Below, piece by piece: positions 7,759 through 15,448 of a DNA stretch of 64,000 bases (within the stretch, counting starts at the first letter, position 1; each line of letters begins with the position of its first letter). Made by a program: the position numbers and the translations under genes. The notes under the pieces are model-generated. The model did no database searches. It was not told the origin of the DNA and saw only the letters and a list, made by a program, of their open reading frames with translations. Origin of the DNA: Patiriisocius_A hiemis. GTDB lineage: Bacteria > Bacteroidota > Bacteroidia > Flavobacteriales > Flavobacteriaceae. The stretch spans positions 434,001-498,000 of the forward strand of contig NZ_JAVRHZ010000002.1 in NCBI RefSeq assembly GCF_031846325.1, in the 5' to 3' direction.

Positions 7759-9315
7759 TTATCCTTTTTGAACTTTAATAACCATTCCTGGTTTCAGTTT
7801 ATTACTACTAATACCGTTCCAACTTTTTAAATTATTTACAGAAACTCCAGGAAATTTTTGTGAAATGCTCCACAATGAGTCGCCGCTCTTAACGGTATAT
7901 GTTTTAATATTGCTATTGTTTGAAGCAACTTTAGTAGTGTTGCTTTTAGATTTTACTGGTCTTTTAGGGTGTATTGTAAGTCGTTGCCCGATTTTAAGCC
8001 GGTTACTTCGCAAACCATTCCATCGCTTTATTTGGCTAACTGAGACTCCATACTTATTAGCTATTTTACCTAAATAATCACCACTTCTAACGCGGTAACG
8101 AATACGATCTGATTGGTCAAATAAACCCGGAAGTGGTTTTTCTCTTTTATTAAATTCCTTTTCAGCATAGGCATAAATAGCATTTTCATGAGTTAAAAAC
8201 TTTCCTACAGCATCTACTGGAAGTCGAAGCGTGTAGTTTTCATTTTCTACAACTGGGATAATATCTAATTTATACGAAGGGTTTAAAAATCGAAGCTCGT
8301 CAATATTTAAGTTTACTACTTCTGCTACTTGGGGTAGAGAGATTCTTTTTTTGACTCTAATTGTATCTGTCGCTATATATGGTATTTGCGGCCCATTACT
8401 TTTAAAACCATGTTCTTTTGCATACTCAAAAATATACATGGTTGCTAAAAAAGCAGGAACATAGCCAGCTGTTTCACGTGGAAGATTTGCTCTTATATTC
8501 CAATAATTAGTTCGCCCTCCAGAACGTCTTATTGCTTTTGAAACATTTCCGGGTCCTGAGTTGTACGCAGCTAATGCTAAATCCCAATCTCCTAGGCTTT
8601 TGTGTAAACTTTTAAGGTATTTTGCAGCTGCTGCTGTTGCCATAATTGGGTCGCTACGCTCATCTACATATGAGTTAACGTCCAATCCAAACATTTTACC
8701 AGTTGCAAACATAAATTGCCACAGCCCGGTAGCTCCCACCCGGGATTCTGCTCTAGGGTCTAAGGCAGATTCTACAATAGCTAGATATTTCATTTCTAAG
8801 GGTAAACCATGACGCGCCATTTCTTCTTCAAACATGGGGAAATAGTAATCGCTTAAAGCCATTAGTTTTGCCATGGAGCTTCTTCGGTTTTTGAGATAGC
8901 CTTTTATTACACTTTCTAACGAAGGGTTGTATTCCACCGTAAAAGGTGTACGAGCGTCTAAAGCTTCTAGGCGTTGCTTTAAAACTTCGGTAGGGAGTTC
9001 TTCGTAGGCTTCTGGTTGATAATCTTCAGAAAGAATAGTGCCGTACATTTCTTCAAATCTATCCGAATTGTATAGTTCATTAAGCCAAGCACTATCAATT
9101 TTTCTAGCAATAGCAAGGTCTTCCAGCTTAAACACTAAAGAATCCTTAACCGAGCTTATTGTTGAAACTTGTGGTAAGTCTGTATCTGTGTTTGTAACCG
9201 TTATAGAGTCTACAATTTGTACTTGTACTTTTTTTATGGAGTCTATAGGCTCAGTTTCTTGAGCAAAGAAGGATGTTGAAATCGCAAGACAAATTAGTAA
9301 AATGCTATTTTTCAT
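7759..9315 (-). CDS. Lytic transglycosylase with two LysM domains (MltD type)
   Basis: A 518-residue exported murein hydrolase. A signal peptide ends near residue 18 (STSFFAQ). An SLT/GEWL-type domain covers about 150-290, with catalytic Glu182 in AIVESAL and the motifs GATGLWQFM and ALAAYNSGPGN. Two LysM peptidoglycan-binding domains follow at about 405-449 and 471-515. It cleaves the glycan strand with formation of 1,6-anhydro ends. It is upstream of, and coupled to, the DUF4837 lipoprotein gene, and 105 bases downstream of pgk. MltD in E. coli has the same order of domains, though with different linkers. Confidence 0.93.
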   Translation of the reverse strand: MKNSILLICLAISTSFFAQETEPIDSIKKVQVQIVDSITVTNTDTDLPQVSTISSVKDSLVFKLEDLAIARKIDSAWLNELYNSDRFEEMYGTILSEDYQPEAYEELPTEVLKQRLEALDARTPFTVEYNPSLESVIKGYLKNRRSSMAKLMALSDYYFPMFEEEMARHGLPLEMKYLAIVESALDPRAESRVGATGLWQFMFATGKMFGLDVNSYVDERSDPIMATAAAAKYLKSLHKSLGDWDLALAAYNSGPGNVSKAIRRSGGRTNYWNIRANLPRETAGYVPAFLATMYIFEYAKEHGFKSNGPQIPYIATDTIRVKKRISLPQVAEVVNLNIDELRFLNPSYKLDIIPVVENENYTLRLPVDAVGKFLTHENAIYAYAEKEFNKREKPLPGLFDQSDRIRYRVRSGDYLGKIANKYGVSVSQIKRWNGLRSNRLKIGQRLTIHPKRPVKSKSNTTKVASNNSNIKTYTVKSGDSLWSISQKFPGVSVNNLKSWNGISSNKLKPGMVIKVQKG

Positions 9316-9420
9316 TTAGAATAGTAATAAAATGGTGCCAAGTAAAACGCTAACGTTTAAAGGTGTTTTAAAAGTATAAAAATAAGAAATGTTATTGTAT
9401 GTCTAGCGCTTAGGTTCCTT

Positions 9421-10608
9421 TTACCCCATAATTGCCTTAATTCCGGGAAGTGTTTTCCCTTCTAGCATTTCTAGCATAGCACCACCTCCAGTAGAAACAT
9501 AACTCACTTTATTGGTAAGGTTAAACTTTTTTACAGCAGCAACAGAGTCTCCGCCTCCTACTAGAGAGAAAGCTCCATTTTTAGTAGCCTCTGCAATAGC
9601 GTCACCTAACTTAATTGTTCCAGTAGCAAAGGGCTCCATTTCAAAAACACCAACCGGCCCGTTCCAAAGGATAGTTTTAGACTCTGAAATTACTTTAGCA
9701 AAATTGGCATTAGTTTTTGCTCCAACATCTAGTCCCATCCAGCCATCTGGAATGTTATCTATTGGCTCATCGGCAAGACTTGCAAATTCTGAAAAGCTAT
9801 CTGCGGCCAGCACATCTACAGGTAAATGCACCGCAACATTTTTTTGTTTTGCAGCATCAAGAATATGTAATGCTGTTTTTAATTTATCGTTTTCAACCAC
9901 AGAACTACCAATACTTCCTCCTTGTGCTTTTATAAAAGTAAAAGCCATACCGCCACCAATAATTAGATGGTCTATTTTATCAAGAATGCTTTCAATTATG
10001 GTTATTTTTGAAGATACTTTTGCGCCACCAATAATTGCTGTTACTGGTTTCTCATTACTGCTTAATACCTTGTTTACATTTTCAATTTCTGAAGCTAATA
10101 ATAAACCAAAGCATTTATTTTCTGGGAAAAACTTAGCAATAACCGCTGTAGAAGCATGTGCTCTATGCGCAGTTCCAAAGGCATCATTTACGTAAATATC
10201 TCCCAATGTTGAAAGTTGCTTAGCAAAGTCACTATCCCCCTTGGTTTCTTCTTCATAATACCTTAGGTTTTCTAATAATAAAATTTCTCCTGGCTTTAGG
10301 TTTTTAATAGCTTCTTGCGGGATATCGCCCACACAATCTCCTACAAATTTTATAGAAACCCCTAGAATCTCCGATGCCTTAGAGCAAATATGACGTAATG
10401 AAAACTCGTCTTCTTTTTCTTTTGGTCTGCCCAAATGGGACATTAATACACAGCTACCACCATCTTCTAGAACTTTTATAATTGTAGGTTTTGCTGCTTC
10501 AATTCGAGTAGTGTCTGTTACCTCAAAATCATTGTTTAGCGGTACGTTAAAATCTACACGAATTAATGCTGTTTTGTTATTAAAATCGAAATCGTTTACA
10601 GTTTTCAT
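9421..10608 (-). CDS. pgk: Phosphoglycerate kinase
   Basis: A 395-residue enzyme of normal length. It transfers the phosphate of 1,3-bisphosphoglycerate to ADP in glycolysis. The N-terminal signature VDFNVPL, the substrate-binding segments SHLGRP and FGTAHRAHAST, and the nucleotide-binding segments GGAKVSSKI, WNGPVGVFE and GGGDSVAAV are all present. It is transcribed leftward from a TATATTTG promoter, divergent from holB. A long antisense open frame inside it (9512-10195, plus strand) is a shadow. Confidence 0.97.
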   Translation of the reverse strand: MKTVNDFDFNNKTALIRVDFNVPLNNDFEVTDTTRIEAAKPTIIKVLEDGGSCVLMSHLGRPKEKEDEFSLRHICSKASEILGVSIKFVGDCVGDIPQEAIKNLKPGEILLLENLRYYEEETKGDSDFAKQLSTLGDIYVNDAFGTAHRAHASTAVIAKFFPENKCFGLLLASEIENVNKVLSSNEKPVTAIIGGAKVSSKITIIESILDKIDHLIIGGGMAFTFIKAQGGSIGSSVVENDKLKTALHILDAAKQKNVAVHLPVDVLAADSFSEFASLADEPIDNIPDGWMGLDVGAKTNANFAKVISESKTILWNGPVGVFEMEPFATGTIKLGDAIAEATKNGAFSLVGGGDSVAAVKKFNLTNKVSYVSTGGGAMLEMLEGKTLPGIKAIMG

Positions 10609-10626
10609 CTACTAAAATTTATAGTG

Positions 10627-10634
10627 CAAATATA
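10627..10634 (-). promoter_or_regulatory. Promoter -7 box (TATATTTG) for pgk
   Basis: Reverse strand TATATTTG, an exact TAnnTTTG match, ends 18 bases before the pgk ATG. Confidence 0.65.
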
Positions 10635-10671
10635 CAGTTTTAAGTTGTTGAAATATTGCCTTAAAAAAGTG

Positions 10672-10679
10672 TAGTTTTG
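10672..10679 (+). promoter_or_regulatory. Promoter -7 box (TAGTTTTG) for holB, nearly touching the ATG
   Basis: TAGTTTTG matches TAnnTTTG, with TTG at 10648-10650 as a -33 candidate 21 bases upstream. It ends three bases before the ATG at 10683, which predicts a leaderless or near-leaderless mRNA. It overlaps the in-frame TTG at 10677, which argues against that TTG being the start. Confidence 0.6.
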
Positions 10680-10682
10680 TGT

Positions 10683-11837
10683 ATGCGTTTTAGTGATGTC
10701 ATTGGTCAAAAACATATTAAAACCCACCTTTTAAGAGGGGTGGAAACTGGTCGTGTGCCTCATGCACAACTTTTTGTAGGTACTGCTGGAGTAGGAGTAT
10801 TGCCAACTGCCGTTGCCTATGCCAATGCTTTGCTATGTAGTAAGTACGAAAAAGAAAGTGCTGAAGCAAAGCAATGTGCCGCAAAAGTAGAAAAGCTTGC
10901 GCATCCCGATCTACATTTTATATTTCCAACCAATACCAATGACACGGTAAAAAAACACCCTGTTTCCGATTTATTTCTCGAGGATTGGCGGAATTTTTTA
11001 AAAGAAAGTCCCTATGGAAATTTATTTCAATGGTTACAGTTTTTAGGTATCGAAAATAAACAAGGAAATATTAACGTAGATGAAGCGGCAGATTTGACAA
11101 AAAAGATGTCGCTTAAAGCGTATGAGGGTGGTTACAAGGTTTTTATTATTTGGATGGCAGACAAAATGAATACTGCTTGTGCTAATAAAATTCTAAAAAT
11201 AGTTGAAGAGCCGCCCAAAAATACTGTTTTGTTGCTTCTAACTGAAAATGAAGAACGCATCCTTACAACTATACACTCTAGGTGTCAAAAACTGCATTTT
11301 CCATTATTATCTGAAATGGATATTAAGGCTCAATTATCTGAAAATCAATTAATTGAACCTAGTATAGCTGCCAATATAAGTCGCTTAGCTACAGGTGATT
11401 ATAACAAAGCATTACAGCTTTTAAATGAAAATAGTGATACTGCAGTTTTTGAATCGTGGTTTCTAAGTTGGGTTCGTGGTGCTTTTATGGCAAAAGGGAA
11501 TAAAAAAGCAATAAACGATTTGCTTTCTTGGAGTACAAAATTAGCTGGTGAGGGGCGTGAAACACAAAAAAAATTTCTTACTTACTGTATCGAAGTTTTT
11601 AGACAAGGGTTTTTAAAAAATTACAAAGTAAATGACCTTGTTTTTTTTGAAGCAAATGACGCTAAATTCTCCATAGAAAAATTTGCACCGTTTGTTCATC
11701 AAAATAATATTTTTGAAATTATTGATGCTCTTGAAAAAGCAACCTATCACATTGAAAGAAATGGTAATGCTAAACTAGTTTTTACAGACCTTTCTATTAA
11801 ACTTACAAAACTTATTCATAAAAAAGAGTTGGTCTAG
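10683..11837 (+). CDS. holB: DNA polymerase III delta' subunit-like clamp-loader protein
   Basis: A protein of about 384 residues (start MRFSDVIGQKHIKTHL) with the AAA+ clamp-loader layout. Conserved parts are AQLFVGTAGVG, the HPDLHFI segment, KVFIIWMADKMNTACANKILKIVEEPP and the SRC sensor motif (TIHSRCQKLHFP). The Walker A loop is degenerate (GTAGVGVLP, no GKT) and only two of the usual zinc cysteines remain, as expected for a delta' that does not hydrolyse ATP. It loads the sliding clamp in replication. The frame is open to a TTG at 10677, but that codon lies inside the -7 box, so the ATG at 10683 is used. Confidence 0.9.
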   Translation: MRFSDVIGQKHIKTHLLRGVETGRVPHAQLFVGTAGVGVLPTAVAYANALLCSKYEKESAEAKQCAAKVEKLAHPDLHFIFPTNTNDTVKKHPVSDLFLEDWRNFLKESPYGNLFQWLQFLGIENKQGNINVDEAADLTKKMSLKAYEGGYKVFIIWMADKMNTACANKILKIVEEPPKNTVLLLLTENEERILTTIHSRCQKLHFPLLSEMDIKAQLSENQLIEPSIAANISRLATGDYNKALQLLNENSDTAVFESWFLSWVRGAFMAKGNKKAINDLLSWSTKLAGEGRETQKKFLTYCIEVFRQGFLKNYKVNDLVFFEANDAKFSIEKFAPFVHQNNIFEIIDALEKATYHIERNGNAKLVFTDLSIKLTKLIHKKELV

Positions 11838-12168
11838 CCCGATCTATTTTAGTAAAACTCGTTATTTCGAGTGGGTTTTTAAATTGAAATGAGAAAAGTT
11901 TATGTAGAGAAAAAGTATTTTAATTATCAACTTTAGTTCTCAGTACAGTTTTTTTAACTCAAAATCACTCGAGAAGACATTATGTGTGATTTTACCTTTT
12001 AAATGCAAAAACAGGCTATTATAGTTTTTTTTTATTGCTTATTCATCTTTAAATAATTTTTTGTTATTGTTTTGTGCCCAAAACAAACGGTTTTAAAAGG
12101 GTTTTGTTTTTTCTGCGAGCGAAACAGAGTCTTTTGGCCGATCCTCTCTCAAATAAGCTTAAAAGCCG
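11838..12168. other. Non-coding gap between holB and the methyltransferase gene
   Basis: 331 AT-rich bases between two convergent genes, with no supportable ORF. A weak hairpin (ACTCG at 11857-11861, CGAGT at 11868-11872, followed by GGGTTTTT) could end holB transcription. The stretch at about 12106-12152 (GCGAGCGAAACAGAG and GGCCGATCCTCTCTC) is richer in GC and looks like a decayed dispersed repeat. I see no RNA gene. Confidence 0.5.
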
Positions 12169-13017
12169 TTAATTGTTCTTTTTAAAGCAATATATAAGTG
12201 AAGAATACTCTTTTGTTTGCCAAGCTCTCATATTTGACCATAATCCAATAAAAAAAGCACGAATTGAAAATGAAGATTTGTTTTTATACTTTTCAGAAAG
12301 TAAGCTTACATAAAACGAATCAAAAATCATTGGCTTCGTTTTTATAAGTTGTGTCTTTTCTGAGAAAAGGATTTTCATGGACGCCATAGAGAAATGCCAA
12401 AGATGTCTTGGCACATCATAAGCTGCCCAAAATTCTTTATAATAATTTGCATCAAAAGATTTGTAGTTTGGTACAGCAATAATAAGTATACCATTTGGTT
12501 TTAATAAACTTTCAATCTTGTATATTGATTCTTTTAAGTTTGGCAAATGTTCTAATACGTGCCATAATGTAATAACATCATATTTTTTTGTGCCTGGCAA
12601 ATCTTCTAAAGAACTAAAAACTGAGAGGTTTTTTTCATGAGCCAATTTTCTTGCTGAAGAATTTGGCTCTACCCCATCACATTCCCAAGAACTGTTTTTA
12701 ACTGTTTTTAAAAATGCTCCTGTGCCACATCCAATATCTAGCAAATTCCCTTTTTTTTGTGCTAAAGAATTCACTAGATCTAGTTTCTTTTTTAAAGAGT
12801 AATTCTTTACCAATTTATAAAGTGTAGCAACAATACCTTTTGAAGAGTCACTATGAGAAATATATGCATCACTTTCATAATACTTAGGCAAATCTGACGC
12901 TTTGGGCTGAGGGTTAGTAACTAGTATTTTTAGCGTTTTATCTTCTACTAAATCAAAAGACTCTCCAGAAACTAGAAAGTCTTTTGTGCTTATATAATGA
13001 TTTGTGTGTGTTTTCAT
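12169..13017 (-). CDS. Class I SAM-dependent methyltransferase (Methyltransf_23 type)
   Basis: A methyltransferase of about 282 residues. Motif I is LLDIGCGTGAFL, followed by the acidic motif II strand (DGVEPN), motif IV VITLWHVLEHLPN and motif V LKPNGILIIAVPN. The substrate cannot be told; related proteins are often found with polysaccharide or lipid methylation. The frame is open to an ATG at 13041 (MFHVERMYMKT), but the MFHVER part is encoded by a parS-type palindrome between the mnmG stop and this gene. The ATG at 13017 (MKTHTNHYI) is therefore preferred, with 13023 as an alternative. It follows mnmG in the same direction. Confidence 0.85.
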   Translation of the reverse strand: MKTHTNHYISTKDFLVSGESFDLVEDKTLKILVTNPQPKASDLPKYYESDAYISHSDSSKGIVATLYKLVKNYSLKKKLDLVNSLAQKKGNLLDIGCGTGAFLKTVKNSSWECDGVEPNSSARKLAHEKNLSVFSSLEDLPGTKKYDVITLWHVLEHLPNLKESIYKIESLLKPNGILIIAVPNYKSFDANYYKEFWAAYDVPRHLWHFSMASMKILFSEKTQLIKTKPMIFDSFYVSLLSEKYKNKSSFSIRAFFIGLWSNMRAWQTKEYSSLIYCFKKNN

Positions 13018-13024
13018 ATACATA

Positions 13025-13040
13025 CGTTCCACGTGGAACA
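13025..13040. other. parS: parS-like centromere site 1 (mnmG/methyltransferase junction)
   Basis: CGTTCCACGTGGAACA contains a 14-bp perfect palindrome (13026-13039). It matches the ParB-binding parS consensus TGTTnCACGTGnAACA at all but the first base. It fits exactly into the gap between the mnmG stop codon (13047) and the likely methyltransferase start (13017). An identical core occurs 1.9 kb away in front of mnmG. Confidence 0.8.
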
Positions 13041-13046
13041 AGATGC

Positions 13047-14918
13047 TTAACGCCCCATATAAACTAGCATCACAGAAATGTCATTTGGGGACACACCGCT
13101 AATTCTTGAAGCCTGTGATACAGTTGCTGGTTTTATTTTTGTAAGCTTTTCTCTTGCCTCAAAAGAAAGCGACTTTAATTTTGAGTAATCAAAGTTTTCA
13201 GGAATTTTAATTCCTTCCAGCCTGTTTAATTTGTCTGCATTATTTTTTTCCTTGTTTATATATCCAGCGTATTTAACCTGAATTTCAGTTTGCTGTAGAA
13301 CTTCAAAATCAAGGTTGTTTTCTTCAACAAAAGCTTCTACACTTTCAATTTTTCGCATATCATCCATAGTAATATTTGGACGAGAAAACACCTTATACAT
13401 TTTATCACTTTGCTTAACTGTTGCAGATTTTTTTGATTCTAAAATAGGATTAATTACTTCTGGTATAACACTCGTGTCTTTAAAAAATTGAATAAAAGAA
13501 TTACTCTCTTCTTTCTTTTGTTCCATTTTTTTTAATCGATCCTCACTTGCCAAACCAACTTCATATCCCTTAGGTGTTAATCTAAAATCGGCATTATCTT
13601 GTCGTAGTAAAGTTCTATATTCTGCTCTTGAAGTAAACATTCTATAGGGCTCTTCTGTTCCTTTTGTAATAAGATCGTCAATTAAAACCCCAATATAAGC
13701 TTCATCCCTTTTTAGAATAAATGGATCTTTTTCTTTTAATTTTAGACTCGCATTTATTCCAGCAATTAACCCTTGTGAAGCTGCTTCTTCATAACCTGTA
13801 GTTCCGTTAATTTGCCCGGCAAAATACAGCCCAGAAACCAGTTTAGTCTCTAGAGTGTGCTTTAATTGTGTAGGAGGAAAATAATCATATTCTATAGCAT
13901 ACCCAGGCCTAAAGAATTTCACATTCTCAAAGCCGTCGCATTCTTTTAATGCTTTAAATTGAACATCCTCAGGTAAGGAGGTTGAAAAACCATTAATGTA
14001 ATATTCTACCGTATTCCATCCTTCTGGTTCTACAAACAATTGATGTCTGTCTTTGTCTGCAAAACGATTAATTTTATCTTCTATAGATGGGCAGTATCTT
14101 GGGCCAATACTATTAATTGCCCCATTAAACATTGGAGAACGATCAAACCCTTCACGGAGTAAATCATGAACAAGGTTACTTGTGTATGACATGTGACAGG
14201 CACGTTGTTCTTTTAATGGTTTGGTACTATCTAAATAAGAAAACTTCTGTGGGTTTTCATCACCAGGCTGTAATATCATTTTTGAAAAATCTAATGATCT
14301 CCCATCTACTCTTGGGGGTGTTCCTGTTTTCATTCTTCCAGAATTAAAACCTATATCAACTAAGTCTTTTGTAATTCCAGTTGCAGCTCTTTCTCCTGCA
14401 CGTCCACCACCAAATTGTTTTTCTCCAATATGGATTAAGCCATTTAAAAAAGTTCCATTAGTAAGCACAACAGTTTTGGCTTTAATTTCTAATCCAAGTG
14501 ACGTTTTAACTCCTACTATTTTTTCATTTTTTATTATAAGACCAGATATCATTTCTTGATAAAAATCAAGATTTGGAGTTTGCTCTAACATCGTTCTCCA
14601 ACATTCTGCAAAGCGCATTCTGTCACTCTGAACTCTAGGGCTCCACATTGCAGGACCTTTGGACATGTTCAACATTTTAAACTGTATGGCAGAGTTATCT
14701 GAAACAATACCACTATATCCACCTAAAGCATCAATCTCTCTAACAATTTGCCCTTTAGCAATACCGCCCATGGCGGGATTACAAGACATTTGTGCAATGT
14801 TTTGTAAATTCATAGTCACAAGCAGGGTCTTGCTTCCCATATTAGCTGCGGCTGCGGCTGCTTCAGAGCCTGCATGACCACCTCCCACTACTACTACATC
14901 ATACTCTTTTTCAAACAT
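13047..14918 (-). CDS. mnmG: tRNA uridine-5-carboxymethylaminomethyl modification enzyme MnmG (GidA)
   Basis: About 623 residues, normal length. With MnmE it installs the cmnm5 group on wobble U34 of certain tRNAs, using FAD, methylene-THF and glycine. The FAD-binding motif VVVGGGHAGSEAA is at the N-terminus. The family motifs NPAMGGIAKGQIVREIDALGG, GTFLNGLIHIGE, RMKTGTPPRVDGRS, FAGQINGTTGYEEAA and TSRAEYRTLLRQDNAD are intact. The start chosen is the ATG at 14918 (MFEKEYDVVVV); the extension to 14927 starts at a TTG. Its 5' leader holds one parS palindrome and its 3' junction another. mnmG lies near the replication origin in many bacteria. Confidence 0.97.
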   Translation of the reverse strand: MFEKEYDVVVVGGGHAGSEAAAAAANMGSKTLLVTMNLQNIAQMSCNPAMGGIAKGQIVREIDALGGYSGIVSDNSAIQFKMLNMSKGPAMWSPRVQSDRMRFAECWRTMLEQTPNLDFYQEMISGLIIKNEKIVGVKTSLGLEIKAKTVVLTNGTFLNGLIHIGEKQFGGGRAGERAATGITKDLVDIGFNSGRMKTGTPPRVDGRSLDFSKMILQPGDENPQKFSYLDSTKPLKEQRACHMSYTSNLVHDLLREGFDRSPMFNGAINSIGPRYCPSIEDKINRFADKDRHQLFVEPEGWNTVEYYINGFSTSLPEDVQFKALKECDGFENVKFFRPGYAIEYDYFPPTQLKHTLETKLVSGLYFAGQINGTTGYEEAASQGLIAGINASLKLKEKDPFILKRDEAYIGVLIDDLITKGTEEPYRMFTSRAEYRTLLRQDNADFRLTPKGYEVGLASEDRLKKMEQKKEESNSFIQFFKDTSVIPEVINPILESKKSATVKQSDKMYKVFSRPNITMDDMRKIESVEAFVEENNLDFEVLQQTEIQVKYAGYINKEKNNADKLNRLEGIKIPENFDYSKLKSLSFEAREKLTKIKPATVSQASRISGVSPNDISVMLVYMGR

Positions 14919-14927
14919 AAAACGCAA

Positions 14928-14943
14928 TGTTCCACGTGGAACA
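14928..14943. other. parS: parS-like centromere site 2 (mnmG 5' leader)
   Basis: TGTTCCACGTGGAACA is a 16-bp perfect palindrome matching the bacterial parS consensus TGTTnCACGTGnAACA at every position. It lies between the mnmG promoter (14968-14975) and the mnmG ATG (14918), so bound ParB could also affect mnmG expression. Confidence 0.88.
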
Positions 14944-14967
14944 ATTTTTAAAATTACAAATTGAGTG

Positions 14968-14975
14968 CAAATATA
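14968..14975 (-). promoter_or_regulatory. Promoter -7 box (TATATTTG) for mnmG
   Basis: Reverse strand TATATTTG with a TTG -33 element at 14996-14994, 18 bases upstream. The leader of about 45 bases carries the parS palindrome. Confidence 0.7.
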
Positions 14976-15013
14976 CGTTAATTAACTTATAATCAACAGG
15001 TTAAGCGCTTAAA

Positions 15014-15448
15014 TTACTGATTGTCAAGGGTGTAGTTGTTTTTAAGAAGTGATAAAGCCGTTTCTTCAGCGATTCTCATTTCTTTTTCTTCCTTTTCTGT
15101 CTTGTCTTTTAACCCACAAAGGTGTAAAATACCATGAATTACTACGCGATATAATTCATTTAAAAAAGAGGTGTCAAAGTCTTTGGCGTTTTCTTTTACT
15201 CGGTCAATTGAAATATAAATTTCACCATGAAGAATTGATCCTAAAGAATTGTCAAAAGTAATTATATCGGTTAATGTGTTATGGTTTAAAAAAGACATAT
15301 TAAGCTTATGAAGGTAATCATCATCACAAAAGACATATACTATTTCACCTAGTTTTTTATCGTAGCCATTAATTACTTTATGGATCCAATTAGAAACATC
15401 AATAGTATTAGATAATTCGAAATCAGTTTCAGAAAAAAAATTAATCAT
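15014..15448 (-). CDS. ybeY: Endoribonuclease YbeY (rRNA maturation factor)
   Basis: A 144-residue UPF0054 protein acting in 16S rRNA 3'-end maturation and ribosome quality control. The metal-binding region reads HGILHLCGLKDK (H105, H109). The third histidine of the usual HxxxHxxxxxH triad is replaced by D115, which can still bind zinc. The core segment NHNTLTDIITFD and HGEIYIS are present. It overlaps the 3' end of the DUF4175 gene by 8 bases, so it is translationally coupled to it, and lies downstream in the same leftward transcript. Confidence 0.93.
   Translation of the reverse strand: MINFFSETDFELSNTIDVSNWIHKVINGYDKKLGEIVYVFCDDDYLHKLNMSFLNHNTLTDIITFDNSLGSILHGEIYISIDRVKENAKDFDTSFLNELYRVVIHGILHLCGLKDKTEKEEKEMRIAEETALSLLKNNYTLDNQ

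Noticed and set aside
8470..8485. Third parS-like site TGTTTCACGTGGAAGA
   Set aside because: One half-site is perfect but the other has two mismatches and it lies inside the conserved coding sequence of the lytic transglycosylase (PRETAG). Likely chance.
9512..10195. 227-residue open frame antisense to pgk
   Set aside because: Lies wholly opposite a well-conserved glycolytic gene; no start signal or domain; a shadow frame.
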